From DATKMS01 sp041497995 (GTDB lineage: Bacteria; Desulfobacterota; Binatia; HRBIN30): a DNA stretch of 15,662 nt. The notes under the pieces are model-generated. The model was given only the letters and a program-made list of their open reading frames with translations. It was not told where the DNA came from and ran no database searches. The stretch covers positions 1 through 15,662 of the forward strand of contig JBGQHM010000126.1 in the NCBI GenBank assembly GCA_041497995.1. Direction: 5' to 3'. Within the stretch, counting starts at the first letter, position 1; each line of letters starts with the position of its first letter. Of this stretch, positions 1-6,203 are shown piece after piece. The translations under genes were made by a program, and so were the position numbers.

Positions 1-343
1 AGTGGTAGAGCTGGCGCGGATCGACGATGAGATCATCGCGGAGGATTGGCGCGGTGGTGGCGTCAGCGACGGCCGCCAGGTCAGTCAACGGCTGGCCGAA
101 CGCGCCGGTCACCACCGCGAGGGCAGCGACGTCTGCGTCATCGTAGACCTGTGCACGCTCGATGAGCTGCGCCGCCGGCCACAGCGGCTCGCCACCGAGC
201 CGTGCGATTGCCGCGAGGTCCTGCTTTTGGGTGTCCACGAACTGCGCGAAGTCGCGCCGGCTCGGAGTGACTTCACTGAGTCGCTGTCCGACGAGATGTT
301 TCAGCTCAGCGCGGCTTGCGGCGAGAATACGCGCGCGGTCCAT
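1..343 (-). CDS. Indole-3-glycerol-phosphate synthase-like protein (TrpC fold), 3' end outside window
   Basis: My reverse translation from the ATG at 343 gives 114 residues before the edge. The family is recognised from the stretch around residues 78-114: an L-x-V-x-T-G strand, then DLAAVADATTAPILRDDLIV and DPRQLYH. These match the TrpC pattern of a beta strand, a helix and the ILRKDFIIDPYQ(I/L)Y motif. Known TrpC enzymes open the indole ring precursor with two lysines and a glutamate. Here the IAEVKR-type strand reads LAAIAR, so Glu and Lys are both Ala, the SPSKG loop is absent, and the lysine of ILRKDF is Asp. It follows the split transketolase genes by 72 bp on the same strand, with no clear Shine-Dalgarno before the ATG. 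The fold assignment is fairly safe. IGPS activity looks unlikely, so this is probably a paralogue with a different or lost function rather than the tryptophan-pathway enzyme. Confidence 0.75.
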   Translation of the reverse strand, partial: MDRARILAASRAELKHLVGQRLSEVTPSRRDFAQFVDTQKQDLAAIARLGGEPLWPAAQLIERAQVYDDADVAALAVVTGAFGQPLTDLAAVADATTAPILRDDLIVDPRQLYH

Positions 344-370
344 ACGTGACGGTAGCGCGGCGCTTTGGGG

Positions 371-384
371 CAGGGCAAGCCCTG
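371..384 (-). repeat. Short perfect inverted repeat between transketolase and TrpC-like genes
   Basis: CAGGGC-AA-GCCCTG is a perfect 6-bp inverted repeat in the 72-bp spacer. No T-run follows on the minus strand, so it does not look like a rho-independent terminator. It may be an mRNA hairpin or chance. Confidence 0.25.
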
Positions 385-415
385 TTGCTACTCGCACTGT
401 GGAGAAAAGCTGGAA

Positions 416-1339
416 TCACTTCACCGCAATCAGCCGGTGGGCGGCGGCTTCTACGCCGGCTGCATCGATGCCGTGGATGCGCAGCAGCTCAGGATAGGGC
501 TCCACTTCCGTGCAGAAGACGTCGCGCACGCCGACGCGCGCCAACCGGCCTGTGCCGAGCTCGGCGATCACCTCGGCGACGGCGCCGCCGAGGCCACCGA
601 TGATGGAATGTTCCTCGACTGTGACAATCCGCCCGGTCTCACGGGCCGCGCGCTCTATAGCGGAGCAGTCGAGTGGTTTCAGCGTGTGCATGTTGAGCAC
701 GCGGGCGGAGATGCCGCCGCCCTTCAGCGCTTCGTGCGCCGTCAGTGCGCTGCCCACGCAGCCACCGGTGGCGATGATGGTGACGTCCTTGCCCTCACGC
801 ATACTCACAGCTTCACCGACGCGGAGCGGGGCATCGTAGCCGTCGATGCCGCTCAAAAAGCCAAGGCGGATGTATACCGGCCCATCGATTGACGCTGCAG
901 CGCGCACACAACGGTGCGCTTCGTTCGGGTCGGCGGGCGACAGGATCGTCATCCCGGGAATGGTGCGCAGCAACGCGATGTCCTCCATGGCGTGATGTGT
1001 GGCGCCCCACGCACCCGCTTCCAGGCCGGCGAATGGAGCGATGATCTTCACGTTGTTGCGGTTGTACCCGCAATCGTCGCGGATCTGCTCGAAGCTGCGC
1101 ATGCTGACGAACGGTGCCATCGCCAGGGCGAAGGCGAGCTTCCCCGCGTGTGCCAGCCCCGCTGCTACACCGATGAGGTTCTGTTCGGTGATGCCGAGAT
1201 CGAAATGGCGCTCTGGGAAGCGCGCGGTGAACGACCCGATCGGACCGAAGTCTTGCGACACCAGCACGATGTCGGGATTTCGTTCCGCAAGCTCGGCCAA
1301 CACCTCGGCCGACGACATGGCTGCGAAGTAGCCGCTCAT
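416..1339 (-). CDS. Transketolase, C-terminal subunit (Pyr and C-terminal domains)
   Basis: This is a 307-aa protein matching the second half of a transketolase. Residues 1-165 are the pyrimidine-binding domain, with the catalytic Glu52 in GITEQN, which activates thiamine diphosphate, and the HH pair at 115-116 in GATHHAMED. Residues about 175-307 are the C-terminal regulatory domain, with VTIIATGG and VEEHSIIGGLGGAVAE. It should act with the upstream N-terminal subunit as a cytoplasmic heteromeric ketol-transferase. A GGAGG seven bases before the ATG at 1339 supports this start, and the ATG overlaps the stop of the N-terminal gene as ATGA, implying translational coupling. Split transketolases occur in archaea and in many bacteria, often in secondary or sugar pathways. 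The true sugar substrate cannot be read from the sequence. A DXS-like or other ketol-transferase role is possible but less likely. Confidence 0.93.
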   Translation of the reverse strand: MSGYFAAMSSAEVLAELAERNPDIVLVSQDFGPIGSFTARFPERHFDLGITEQNLIGVAAGLAHAGKLAFALAMAPFVSMRSFEQIRDDCGYNRNNVKIIAPFAGLEAGAWGATHHAMEDIALLRTIPGMTILSPADPNEAHRCVRAAASIDGPVYIRLGFLSGIDGYDAPLRVGEAVSMREGKDVTIIATGGCVGSALTAHEALKGGGISARVLNMHTLKPLDCSAIERAARETGRIVTVEEHSIIGGLGGAVAEVIAELGTGRLARVGVRDVFCTEVEPYPELLRIHGIDAAGVEAAAHRLIAVK

Positions 1340-2151
1340 TGGGCCACCTCCAGCGCCGCGAGAGTGCGCTGCACCTCCTCGTCTGTCAGCATCGTGTAGT
1401 GCGCACGTCCGGTGCCCTCGATGCCCGGCACCCCCTTGCCTTTGACAGTGTGCGCGATGATTGCGGTTGGTCCGTGGGGTGCGGGCAACGCTTCGAGCGC
1501 ATCGACGATCGCCGCCATGTCGTGTCCATCGATCTCTTGCACGTTCCATCGAAAGGCGCGCCACTTGTCGGCCAGCGGCTCCACCGGCATCACCGCGTCG
1601 ACGTTGCCGGCGGCCTGGAAGCGGTTGTAGTCGACGATCGCGGTGAGATTCTCCAGCCCGAATCGTGGAGCCGAGAGCGCGGCTTCCCAAACGGTCCCTT
1701 CCTGCAGCTCGCCATCACCAAGCAGGACGACCGTGCGTGATCCGGAGCGGTCGAGTTGCTCCGCCAGTGCAATGCCGACACCGACCGAGAGTGCGTGACC
1801 GAGTGAGCCGGTGCCGAACTCGACCCCCGGCGCCTTCTTCGTTGGGTGACCCGCGAGGCGACTGCCAGACTGCCCCGAGGTGGCGAGCTCGGATGCGTCG
1901 ATCTTGCCGAGCTCGACCATGCACGCGTGAAAAGCTGTCACTGCGTGCCCCTTGCTCATCAGGAAGCGATCCCGCTTCTGCGTCGCGCGGTCTTCGAGAC
2001 GGAGGAAGTGGAAAAACAATGCCGCCATAATATCCGCACACGACATCGCACCGCCGAGGTGAGCGTAGTACACCGAGGCCGGCACCACGATGTGCCGGCG
2101 TAGCGCCGTCGCGCGCCGTTTGAGGGCTTGAATGGTTGCGGGGTCACTCAT
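1336..2151 (-). CDS. Transketolase, N-terminal subunit (thiamine diphosphate-binding PP domain)
   Basis: This is a 271-aa protein matching the first half of transketolase. The thiamine diphosphate/Mg motif is present as GDGELQEG (145-152) followed by Asn176 in DYNRF. Conserved histidines are seen at 69 (SKGHA), 102 (AGHP) and 119 (GSLGHALS). It should form the diphosphate-binding half of a two-subunit transketolase with the gene at 416-1339, with which it overlaps by 4 bp. The start at 2151 is chosen because a GGAG lies six bases upstream and the protein then begins at the usual family position. An in-frame ATG 60 bases earlier would add a Trp-rich segment unlike the family. The gene is the first of its unit, being separated from the upstream gene by a terminator at 2311-2335. 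Confidence 0.93.
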   Translation of the reverse strand: MSDPATIQALKRRATALRRHIVVPASVYYAHLGGAMSCADIMAALFFHFLRLEDRATQKRDRFLMSKGHAVTAFHACMVELGKIDASELATSGQSGSRLAGHPTKKAPGVEFGTGSLGHALSVGVGIALAEQLDRSGSRTVVLLGDGELQEGTVWEAALSAPRFGLENLTAIVDYNRFQAAGNVDAVMPVEPLADKWRAFRWNVQEIDGHDMAAIVDALEALPAPHGPTAIIAHTVKGKGVPGIEGTGRAHYTMLTDEEVQRTLAALEVAQ

Positions 2152-2259
2152 TGGGAGCTCCGTAGTTTCGACCACATGCCACCATGCCACGGGCACGAAA
2201 CGCGCCCACATGCTGGTTGGCGCCTCGGTAGATGTCTTCGACGGCAGAAACTCATCGCG

Positions 2260-2270
2260 CTTGAATCAAG
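2260..2270. promoter_or_regulatory. 11-bp palindrome in the leader of the transketolase operon
   Basis: CTTGA-A-TCAAG is a perfect palindrome about 110 bp upstream of the transketolase start, within the 159-bp spacer after the terminator. It could be an operator for a dimeric regulator. I found no convincing -10/-35 pair beside it, so the assignment is weak. Confidence 0.15.
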
Positions 2271-2310
2271 TTTGCGAGGGCAACCCCTAGCGACCAACGG
2301 GAGCGGTCCC

Positions 2311-2335
2311 AAAAAAGACGCTGGGCGCAGCCCGC
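2311..2335 (-). terminator. Rho-independent terminator after the split-barrel protein gene
   Basis: Read on the minus strand, GCGGGC-TGC-GCCC(A)GC forms a six-pair GC stem with one bulged A. It is followed by GTC and then six T residues (plus strand A-run 2311-2316). It begins at the last base of the TAG stop at 2335-2337. It should separate the GGDEF/split-barrel unit from the transketolase unit. Confidence 0.65.
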
Positions 2336-2826
2336 TAATCCTTCGGCGTGTACTTGATCAGTACACGGGTGCCGTCCTTGAACCCCGAGCGGAACTTCTC
2401 GTCGAACTTGGACCAGCCGTCCGGATACTTCTTGGCGTAGGCCTCGAGCATGGCTTGCTGTGCTTCGGGTTCGTTGACGATCGCGCCGGTGGCCGTGAAC
2501 GAAGGGCCGTCCGGCTTGCCGACCGAGATCTTGGCTTGCGGGCGGCCGGCTTTGATGCGGCGGGCGCGCCACGACGTTGGTGGCGTGCCGACGTAGACGG
2601 CGTCGTTGCGGTACAGAAACCAGATCTCAGCGGCCTTGCCGAGGCTGCCATTCTTGCGCGTGCTGGCAATGTACACGTACTTGCTGCTGGCAAGGGTGGT
2701 CTTGATCTCAGCGGAAAGCTCCGCGTGGGCGCGCGGAGCGATCAGTATGTTGGCGAGCAGGACAACGGCAACTGCGCCGGCCAGCTGCAGGCGTCGCGTT
2801 GGCGGCTGTATTCGGATCTTCCACAT
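2335..2826 (-). CDS. Exported PNPOx-like split-barrel protein
   Basis: This 163-aa protein starts with a signal sequence: residues 1-12 are basic (TRR at 10-12), 15-30 hydrophobic, with likely cleavage after AHA at 33-35. The rest resembles the pyridoxamine 5'-phosphate oxidase-like (FMN/F420-binding) split barrel, with strands YVYIASTRK (50-58), EIWFLYRNDAVYVGT (67-81) and a SWRARRIKAG segment (85-94) placed where these families contact cofactor phosphate. A length of about 130 residues after cleavage fits. AGGAGG (2834-2839) seven bases before the ATG fixes the start. It follows the GGDEF gene by 37 bp, so the two are probably co-transcribed. Export of a cofactor-binding fold is unusual, and the TRRLQL sequence could be a relaxed Tat motif. 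The substrate and cofactor are not determined, and it may bind haem or nothing. Confidence 0.7.
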   Translation of the reverse strand: MWKIRIQPPTRRLQLAGAVAVVLLANILIAPRAHAELSAEIKTTLASSKYVYIASTRKNGSLGKAAEIWFLYRNDAVYVGTPPTSWRARRIKAGRPQAKISVGKPDGPSFTATGAIVNEPEAQQAMLEAYAKKYPDGWSKFDEKFRSGFKDGTRVLIKYTPKD

Positions 2827-2863
2827 AAGAGTGCCTCCTCTACATCCAAAATGCCGAGGTGCG

Positions 2864-4357
2864 TCAATGTCCAGTGGTCACGCGCGCTCCGGCGACGGCC
2901 ACGGCGTTCTTCCCGCGACGTTTGATGGCGTACATCGCCGCATCGGCGGCGCGGAACAGGTCGTCAGGCGTGCTGGCATGATCGGGGAATGAGGCGACGC
3001 CGACGCTCGCGGTGACCGTCGAGATGTCGATGCCGTTGCCTTCGAGCATGCTGCACGACTCGATGGCGGTGCGGATGGTCTCGGCGATCCCCATCGCGGT
3101 GTCGGGGTCGGTATCGGGAAGGATGATGACGAACTCGTCCCCGCCGAAACGTGCCGCGACATCGCCCGGACGAATGAGGTGCGCGATGACCCTGCCGAGA
3201 TAGCTGATGGTGCGGCTGCCGACGAGGTGGCCGTAGGTGTCGACAACAGCCTTGAAGTTGTCGAGGTCGAGGACGAGTAGCGACAGCGGCTCACCGCGTC
3301 CCAACAGCTCCGCCAGCATATGATTGAAGTGACGGGTGTTGCCTAAGCCGGTGAGGTCGTCGGTGATCGAGGCGATGAACGCCTTCCGGTACAGCGAGGC
3401 GTTCTCGATGGCGATCGCGGCGTGGTCTGCGAGGGACTGCGCCAAGCGCAGCTCGTCCTCGGTGAAGCTGCTGCCGTCGATCTTGTTGATCACCTGGATG
3501 ACCCCGAGCAGAGTGTCTTTGCTGAGCATTGGGACGCACAGCATACTGCGCGGCGTGAAATGCGTCTCGGTTTCGATGCCGGCGTAGTAGCGCGGGTCTT
3601 TGGTGGCGTCCGCGAGGCGCACGGGTTCCCGGTTGCGTGCTACCCAGCCAGCGATGCCTTGGTCGCACCGCAAGCGCATACCGTCGATGACGCCCGCTTG
3701 GAGTGTACGTGACGCGGTGAAGACCAGCTCGTTGCCCTTCGGGTCGTAGAGCAGCAACGACGACGCTTCACTCGGCACCGCCGCGGCAACCGAGGCGAGG
3801 AGTGTGCGCATCGCTTCACCGTCGTGCGACAAGCGATCGGGGTCGATAGTGGCGGACAGGCTGTCCGCGAGTTGCTCCAACTTGCGCAGATCAGCGTCGG
3901 TGAACGCGGCGCCGCCGTAGCGGTTGGCGACCTCGATCACGCCGGCGACGCGGCCATCCCGCTTCATCGGCACGGCCAGTAAGCTGTGCGTGGCGAAGCG
4001 CGACTTGCGATCGATGCCACCGTAGAAGCGCGGGTCGCTCTGCGCATCGTTGACCAATGCGCTGCGTCCGGTGCGCGCCACCCAATTGGCCACGCCCTGT
4101 CCCGCCGGCACTCGCAGCCCGGCGATCGCGTTCTCGCGCAAGGTCTCGGTCGCGGCGAACACCAGCTCGTCGCGTTGGCCATCGTAGAGCAGCAGGGACA
4201 GTGCCTCGGCGTGAGTGAGGATCTTGATGCGGTCGAGGACGATGCGCAGGATCTCGGACAACTCGAGCGTCGAGGTGAGCGTCTTGATCAACTCGTTGAT
4301 GGTAGCGAGCTCGCGCAGTCGCTGCGCCAACTCGCGGTCGGGTTCCGCTGCGCTCAT
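2864..4357 (-). CDS. GAF-GAF-GGDEF nucleotide cyclase, candidate Hypr (cyclic GMP-AMP) type
   Basis: The protein has 497 residues and no membrane segment, so it is a soluble sensor enzyme. Two related GAF domains lie at about 22-172 and 182-318; each has a GWVAR or NWVAR core and an ANR/INK end segment. The second carries NK(291-292)...F298..DE(301-302), close to the NKFDE signature of nucleotide-binding GAFs. The cyclase domain spans about 328-485, with DDLTGLGN, an intact GGDEF (405-409) and an RPGD inhibitory site (396-399). In ordinary diguanylate cyclases (PleD numbering) Asn335 and Asp344 contact guanine. Here the aligned FKAVVDTYGHLVGS gives Val372 and Ser381. Ser at the second position defines the Hypr enzymes such as Geobacter GSU1658, which make 3',3'-cGAMP. 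That this protein makes cGAMP is inference. The RBS before the ATG is weak (AGG only). Confidence 0.9.
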   Translation of the reverse strand: MSAAEPDRELAQRLRELATINELIKTLTSTLELSEILRIVLDRIKILTHAEALSLLLYDGQRDELVFAATETLRENAIAGLRVPAGQGVANWVARTGRSALVNDAQSDPRFYGGIDRKSRFATHSLLAVPMKRDGRVAGVIEVANRYGGAAFTDADLRKLEQLADSLSATIDPDRLSHDGEAMRTLLASVAAAVPSEASSLLLYDPKGNELVFTASRTLQAGVIDGMRLRCDQGIAGWVARNREPVRLADATKDPRYYAGIETETHFTPRSMLCVPMLSKDTLLGVIQVINKIDGSSFTEDELRLAQSLADHAAIAIENASLYRKAFIASITDDLTGLGNTRHFNHMLAELLGRGEPLSLLVLDLDNFKAVVDTYGHLVGSRTISYLGRVIAHLIRPGDVAARFGGDEFVIILPDTDPDTAMGIAETIRTAIESCSMLEGNGIDISTVTASVGVASFPDHASTPDDLFRAADAAMYAIKRRGKNAVAVAGARVTTGH

Positions 4358-4387
4358 GTGTCGTGCGACCTAGGACAGAGAACAGAG

Positions 4388-4415
4388 AGCATACCCCTTG
4401 CGACAAGACAACCAA
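4388..4415 (-). promoter_or_regulatory. Possible sigma-70 promoter for the GGDEF gene
   Basis: On the minus strand TTGGTT (4410-4415) and TATGCT (4388-4393) are separated by 16 bp, ending about 30 bp before the ATG at 4357. The matches are 3 of 6 and 4 of 6. The 84-bp spacer has no better candidate, but the evidence is thin. Confidence 0.25.
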
Positions 4416-4441
4416 AAATCGACGAGGCGGGCGGGCCCACG

Positions 4442-5767
4442 TTACGCGCAAACGCCCAACGCGTTGTTCACCGCGGTGATGATTTCGTTGATCTCGATGA
4501 GACCGCTCCCGTCAGCGTCTCCGGAGGTACACGTCGACACCGATGCGTCGCCCAGGGCGATAGTGACCATGATGACCAGTTCATCGATGGTGACGTGGCT
4601 GTCCCCATCGCAGTCACCGGCGCAGGGTCCCGTGTGCGGCGTGCTCGTCGGGGTGGGCGGCGAGGGAGAGGGCGTCGGCGTCGTGGACGGAGTCGGCGTC
4701 GGTGTGGGTTCAGCCGGCGGCTCGATGCGCGCCAGATGATCGCCGAAGAATTCGGTCACCCACAGGTTGCCATCCGACCCCGCGGCGATGCCGTTCGGGC
4801 CACTGGCCGCGGTAGGGAAGGGATACTCCGTGATCGCGCCGTCCGGCGTGATCCGTCCGACCTGATTGGCACGGAACTCGGTGAACCACAGATTTCCGTC
4901 GGCCCCCACCGCGATGTCGGTTGGTTGGCTATCGCCGGTAGGGATCGGGAACTCGGTGATGGTGCCACTGGGCGTGATGCGCCCAATGCGGTTGCCGCGT
5001 TGCTCGGTGAACCAGAGGGTGCCGCCGGGCCCGAGGGTAATGCCGGCCGGTCCCGGGTCGCTCGATGTGAGCGCAAACTCGGTAATCAGGTTGATGCCGC
5101 TGGTTGCAATGCGTCCGATCTTATTGCCGGTCACCTCAGTGAACCACAGGTTGCCGTCGGGGCTGGCAGTGATTCCTTGCGGCCGGCCGCTTGCCGTAGC
5201 CAGCAAGAACTCGGTGATCGCTCCGTCCGGCGTGATCCGGCCGATCCGGTTGCCGTCAGTTTCGGTAAACCACAGGTTGCCGTCCGGGCCTGCCGTAATC
5301 GCTGTCGGCTTGCCGTTTGTCGTATCGATGGAGAACTCGGTGATGGTTCCGGTTGCCGTGATCCGGCCGACCTGGTTGGCCAGTGACTCGGTGAACCACA
5401 GATTGCCATCCGGTCCGGTGGTGATGTTTCCCAGCCCGCTGCTGTCGGTCGGTACTTGAAACTCGCTGAGCACACCCTCAACGGTCATCTGTCCGATGCG
5501 ATTGGCGTTGAACTCCGTGAACCAGAGATTGCCATTCGGCCCGCCGGTGATCAGTGAGGCCTGACTGTGGAGGACGAGTGGAAACTCGGTGATGGCGGGC
5601 GGTGTCTGCGCGCCCGCTGAATGCCCGGTGAGGGCAATCGTTGCCAGGTATGACAGCCACCGGTAAACCAGCGCCGTGGCGGGACGCGCCTTACCTTGTC
5701 GCTGCGAATGATTCTGAGCAGGTGCGAGACATCGCTGTGCCGCCGCCGGTACCGGAGTGAGGTGCAT
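4442..5767 (-). CDS. Exported seven-bladed propeller protein (Vgb/SMP-30-like) with Pro/Thr linker and EF-hand pair
   Basis: This is a 441-aa protein from the ATG at 5767. Residues 1-54 look like a long signal region, hydrophobic at about 38-48 with cleavage near AGA-QT. Residues 58-349 contain seven repeats of the form ITxGPDGNLWFTE...N.IGRITP.G, which predicts a seven-bladed beta propeller of the virginiamycin B lyase/streptogramin lyase-like superfamily. Residues 350-379 are a Pro/Thr/Ser linker. Residues 380-441 hold two canonical EF-hand loops, 385-396 (DCDGDSHVTIDE) and 417-428 (DADGSGLIEINE), arranged as in dockerin-like modules, with Cys382 and Cys440. It is expected to act outside the cytoplasm. 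Real lyase activity is doubtful: the propeller has only two histidines, at its two edges (67 and 344), whereas staphylococcal Vgb needs a catalytic His. The gene stands alone. Confidence 0.85.
   Translation of the reverse strand: MHLTPVPAAAQRCLAPAQNHSQRQGKARPATALVYRWLSYLATIALTGHSAGAQTPPAITEFPLVLHSQASLITGGPNGNLWFTEFNANRIGQMTVEGVLSEFQVPTDSSGLGNITTGPDGNLWFTESLANQVGRITATGTITEFSIDTTNGKPTAITAGPDGNLWFTETDGNRIGRITPDGAITEFLLATASGRPQGITASPDGNLWFTEVTGNKIGRIATSGINLITEFALTSSDPGPAGITLGPGGTLWFTEQRGNRIGRITPSGTITEFPIPTGDSQPTDIAVGADGNLWFTEFRANQVGRITPDGAITEYPFPTAASGPNGIAAGSDGNLWVTEFFGDHLARIEPPAEPTPTPTPSTTPTPSPSPPTPTSTPHTGPCAGDCDGDSHVTIDELVIMVTIALGDASVSTCTSGDADGSGLIEINEIITAVNNALGVCA
4721..5596 (-). repeat. Seven tandem propeller-blade repeats within the Vgb-like gene
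   Basis: The LWFTE or LWVTE core recurs seven times at roughly 42-residue spacing, each preceded by G.DGN and followed by an N.(I/V)GRI strand. The DNA copies are diverged, so this is an old protein repeat and not a recent DNA duplication. Confidence 0.85.
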
Positions 5768-5779
5768 CGAGTTTCCTTT
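5768..5779 (-). promoter_or_regulatory. Shine-Dalgarno that sets the propeller protein start
   Basis: AAGGA at 5774-5778 (minus strand) sits six bases before the ATG at 5767. The in-frame ATG at 5782, five codons earlier, has only a weak GAAGA before it, so 5767 is preferred. Confidence 0.55.
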
Positions 5780-6089
5780 CATGGGTCTTCATAGGATGTG
5801 CGCCGGCGTAAAGATACCGAGTCTTCTGGATTGTCATCGCTTCCGTGGGTGTTCATGAGCGTGCTGGGTTTGCCGAAAATGCATACATAGCCGGTTGCGC
5901 CGGAGATCCGTATGGACTCCTTCGTCGATCCGGAGCGATCTGCAGCGGCATCAACGAAGCCGGGGTCACCATCCACTGGGGCTGCGAAGGTCGGTGAACT
6001 TCAGCGAGACAACAGGTGCCTCGGGCGATTGAAGAGGATCGTTCTGCATGCGCGTCCCCGCACCTTGCAGCCCATATCGCAAGATGGTG

Positions 6090-6111
6090 CCGTTGCCTAT
6101 GCAGGCAATGG
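6090..6111. repeat. 9-bp hairpin upstream of the hyp promoter
   Basis: CCGTTGCCT-ATGC-AGGCAATGG pairs over nine positions with one G:T wobble around a 4-base loop. No T-run follows on either strand. It lies about 13 bp upstream of the proposed -35 box, a position suited to an operator; a structural RNA element is also possible. Confidence 0.4.
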
Positions 6112-6123
6112 GAACGGCCGCCC

Positions 6124-6151
6124 TTGCCGCTGCTCTGATACCGGATAGAAT
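6124..6151 (+). promoter_or_regulatory. Candidate sigma-70-like promoter of the hyp operon
   Basis: TTGCCG (6124-6129) and TAGAAT (6146-6151) are separated by 16 bp and lie 52 bp before the hypF ATG. The -10 box matches consensus at 5 of 6 bases. I saw no -24/-12 (sigma-54) pair, the type used by the E. coli hyp operon. Confidence 0.4.
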
Positions 6152-6203
6152 CTCGTCGCCGACGCGGCAGGGCGGCGTGCCGTGTCGGTGTCGAGCACTG
6201 AAC

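Larger units (their letters stand above)
5768..6203. other. Divergent intergenic region between propeller gene and hyp operon
   Basis: These 436 bp separate the minus-strand propeller gene from plus-strand hypF. They hold a hairpin (6090-6111), a rightward promoter candidate (6124-6151) and a weak leftward ATGACA-15-TATCTT upstream of the propeller gene. Short open frames exist on both strands. One on the minus strand, 5779-5976, has a GTG start and overlaps the alternative propeller ATG at 5782 as ATGA, but its product resembles nothing I know. I found no GEMM or other riboswitch core and no tRNA. Confidence 0.5.

Noticed and set aside
1340..1690. N-terminal extension of the transketolase C-terminal subunit to 1690
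   Set aside because: The extension is out-of-frame reading of the N-terminal subunit gene (Arg/Gly-rich). The ATG at 1339 has a good ribosome site and the ATGA overlap.
3986..5386. A 466-codon open frame on the plus strand across the cyclase start and the propeller gene
   Set aside because: It crosses two well-supported minus-strand genes and the spacer between them. Its product is low-complexity and mirrors the propeller repeats.
4442..5767. Calling the propeller protein an antibiotic-inactivating virginiamycin B lyase
   Set aside because: Only the generic blade motif supports it. The catalytic histidine appears to be absent and the protein is exported with a docking-like tail.
5779..5976. 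Minus-strand open frame of 65 codons overlapping an alternative propeller start as ATGA
   Set aside because: GTG start, no recognisable protein features, and the better-supported propeller start is 15 bases further in. Kept only as a note in the intergenic entry.
5768..6203. Possible GEMM (c-di-GMP or cGAMP) riboswitch near the propeller or hyp genes
   Set aside because: Both strands were read for the GCAAAGCC core and the GGGTTGCC-type closing segment. Only partial look-alikes (GGCAAACC on the minus strand, GCCGGGGTCACC on the plus strand) were found, without the core.
6048..6203. N-terminal extension of HypF from an upstream ATG at 6048
   Set aside because: The 52 added residues do not resemble any HypF and would span the candidate promoter and hairpin.
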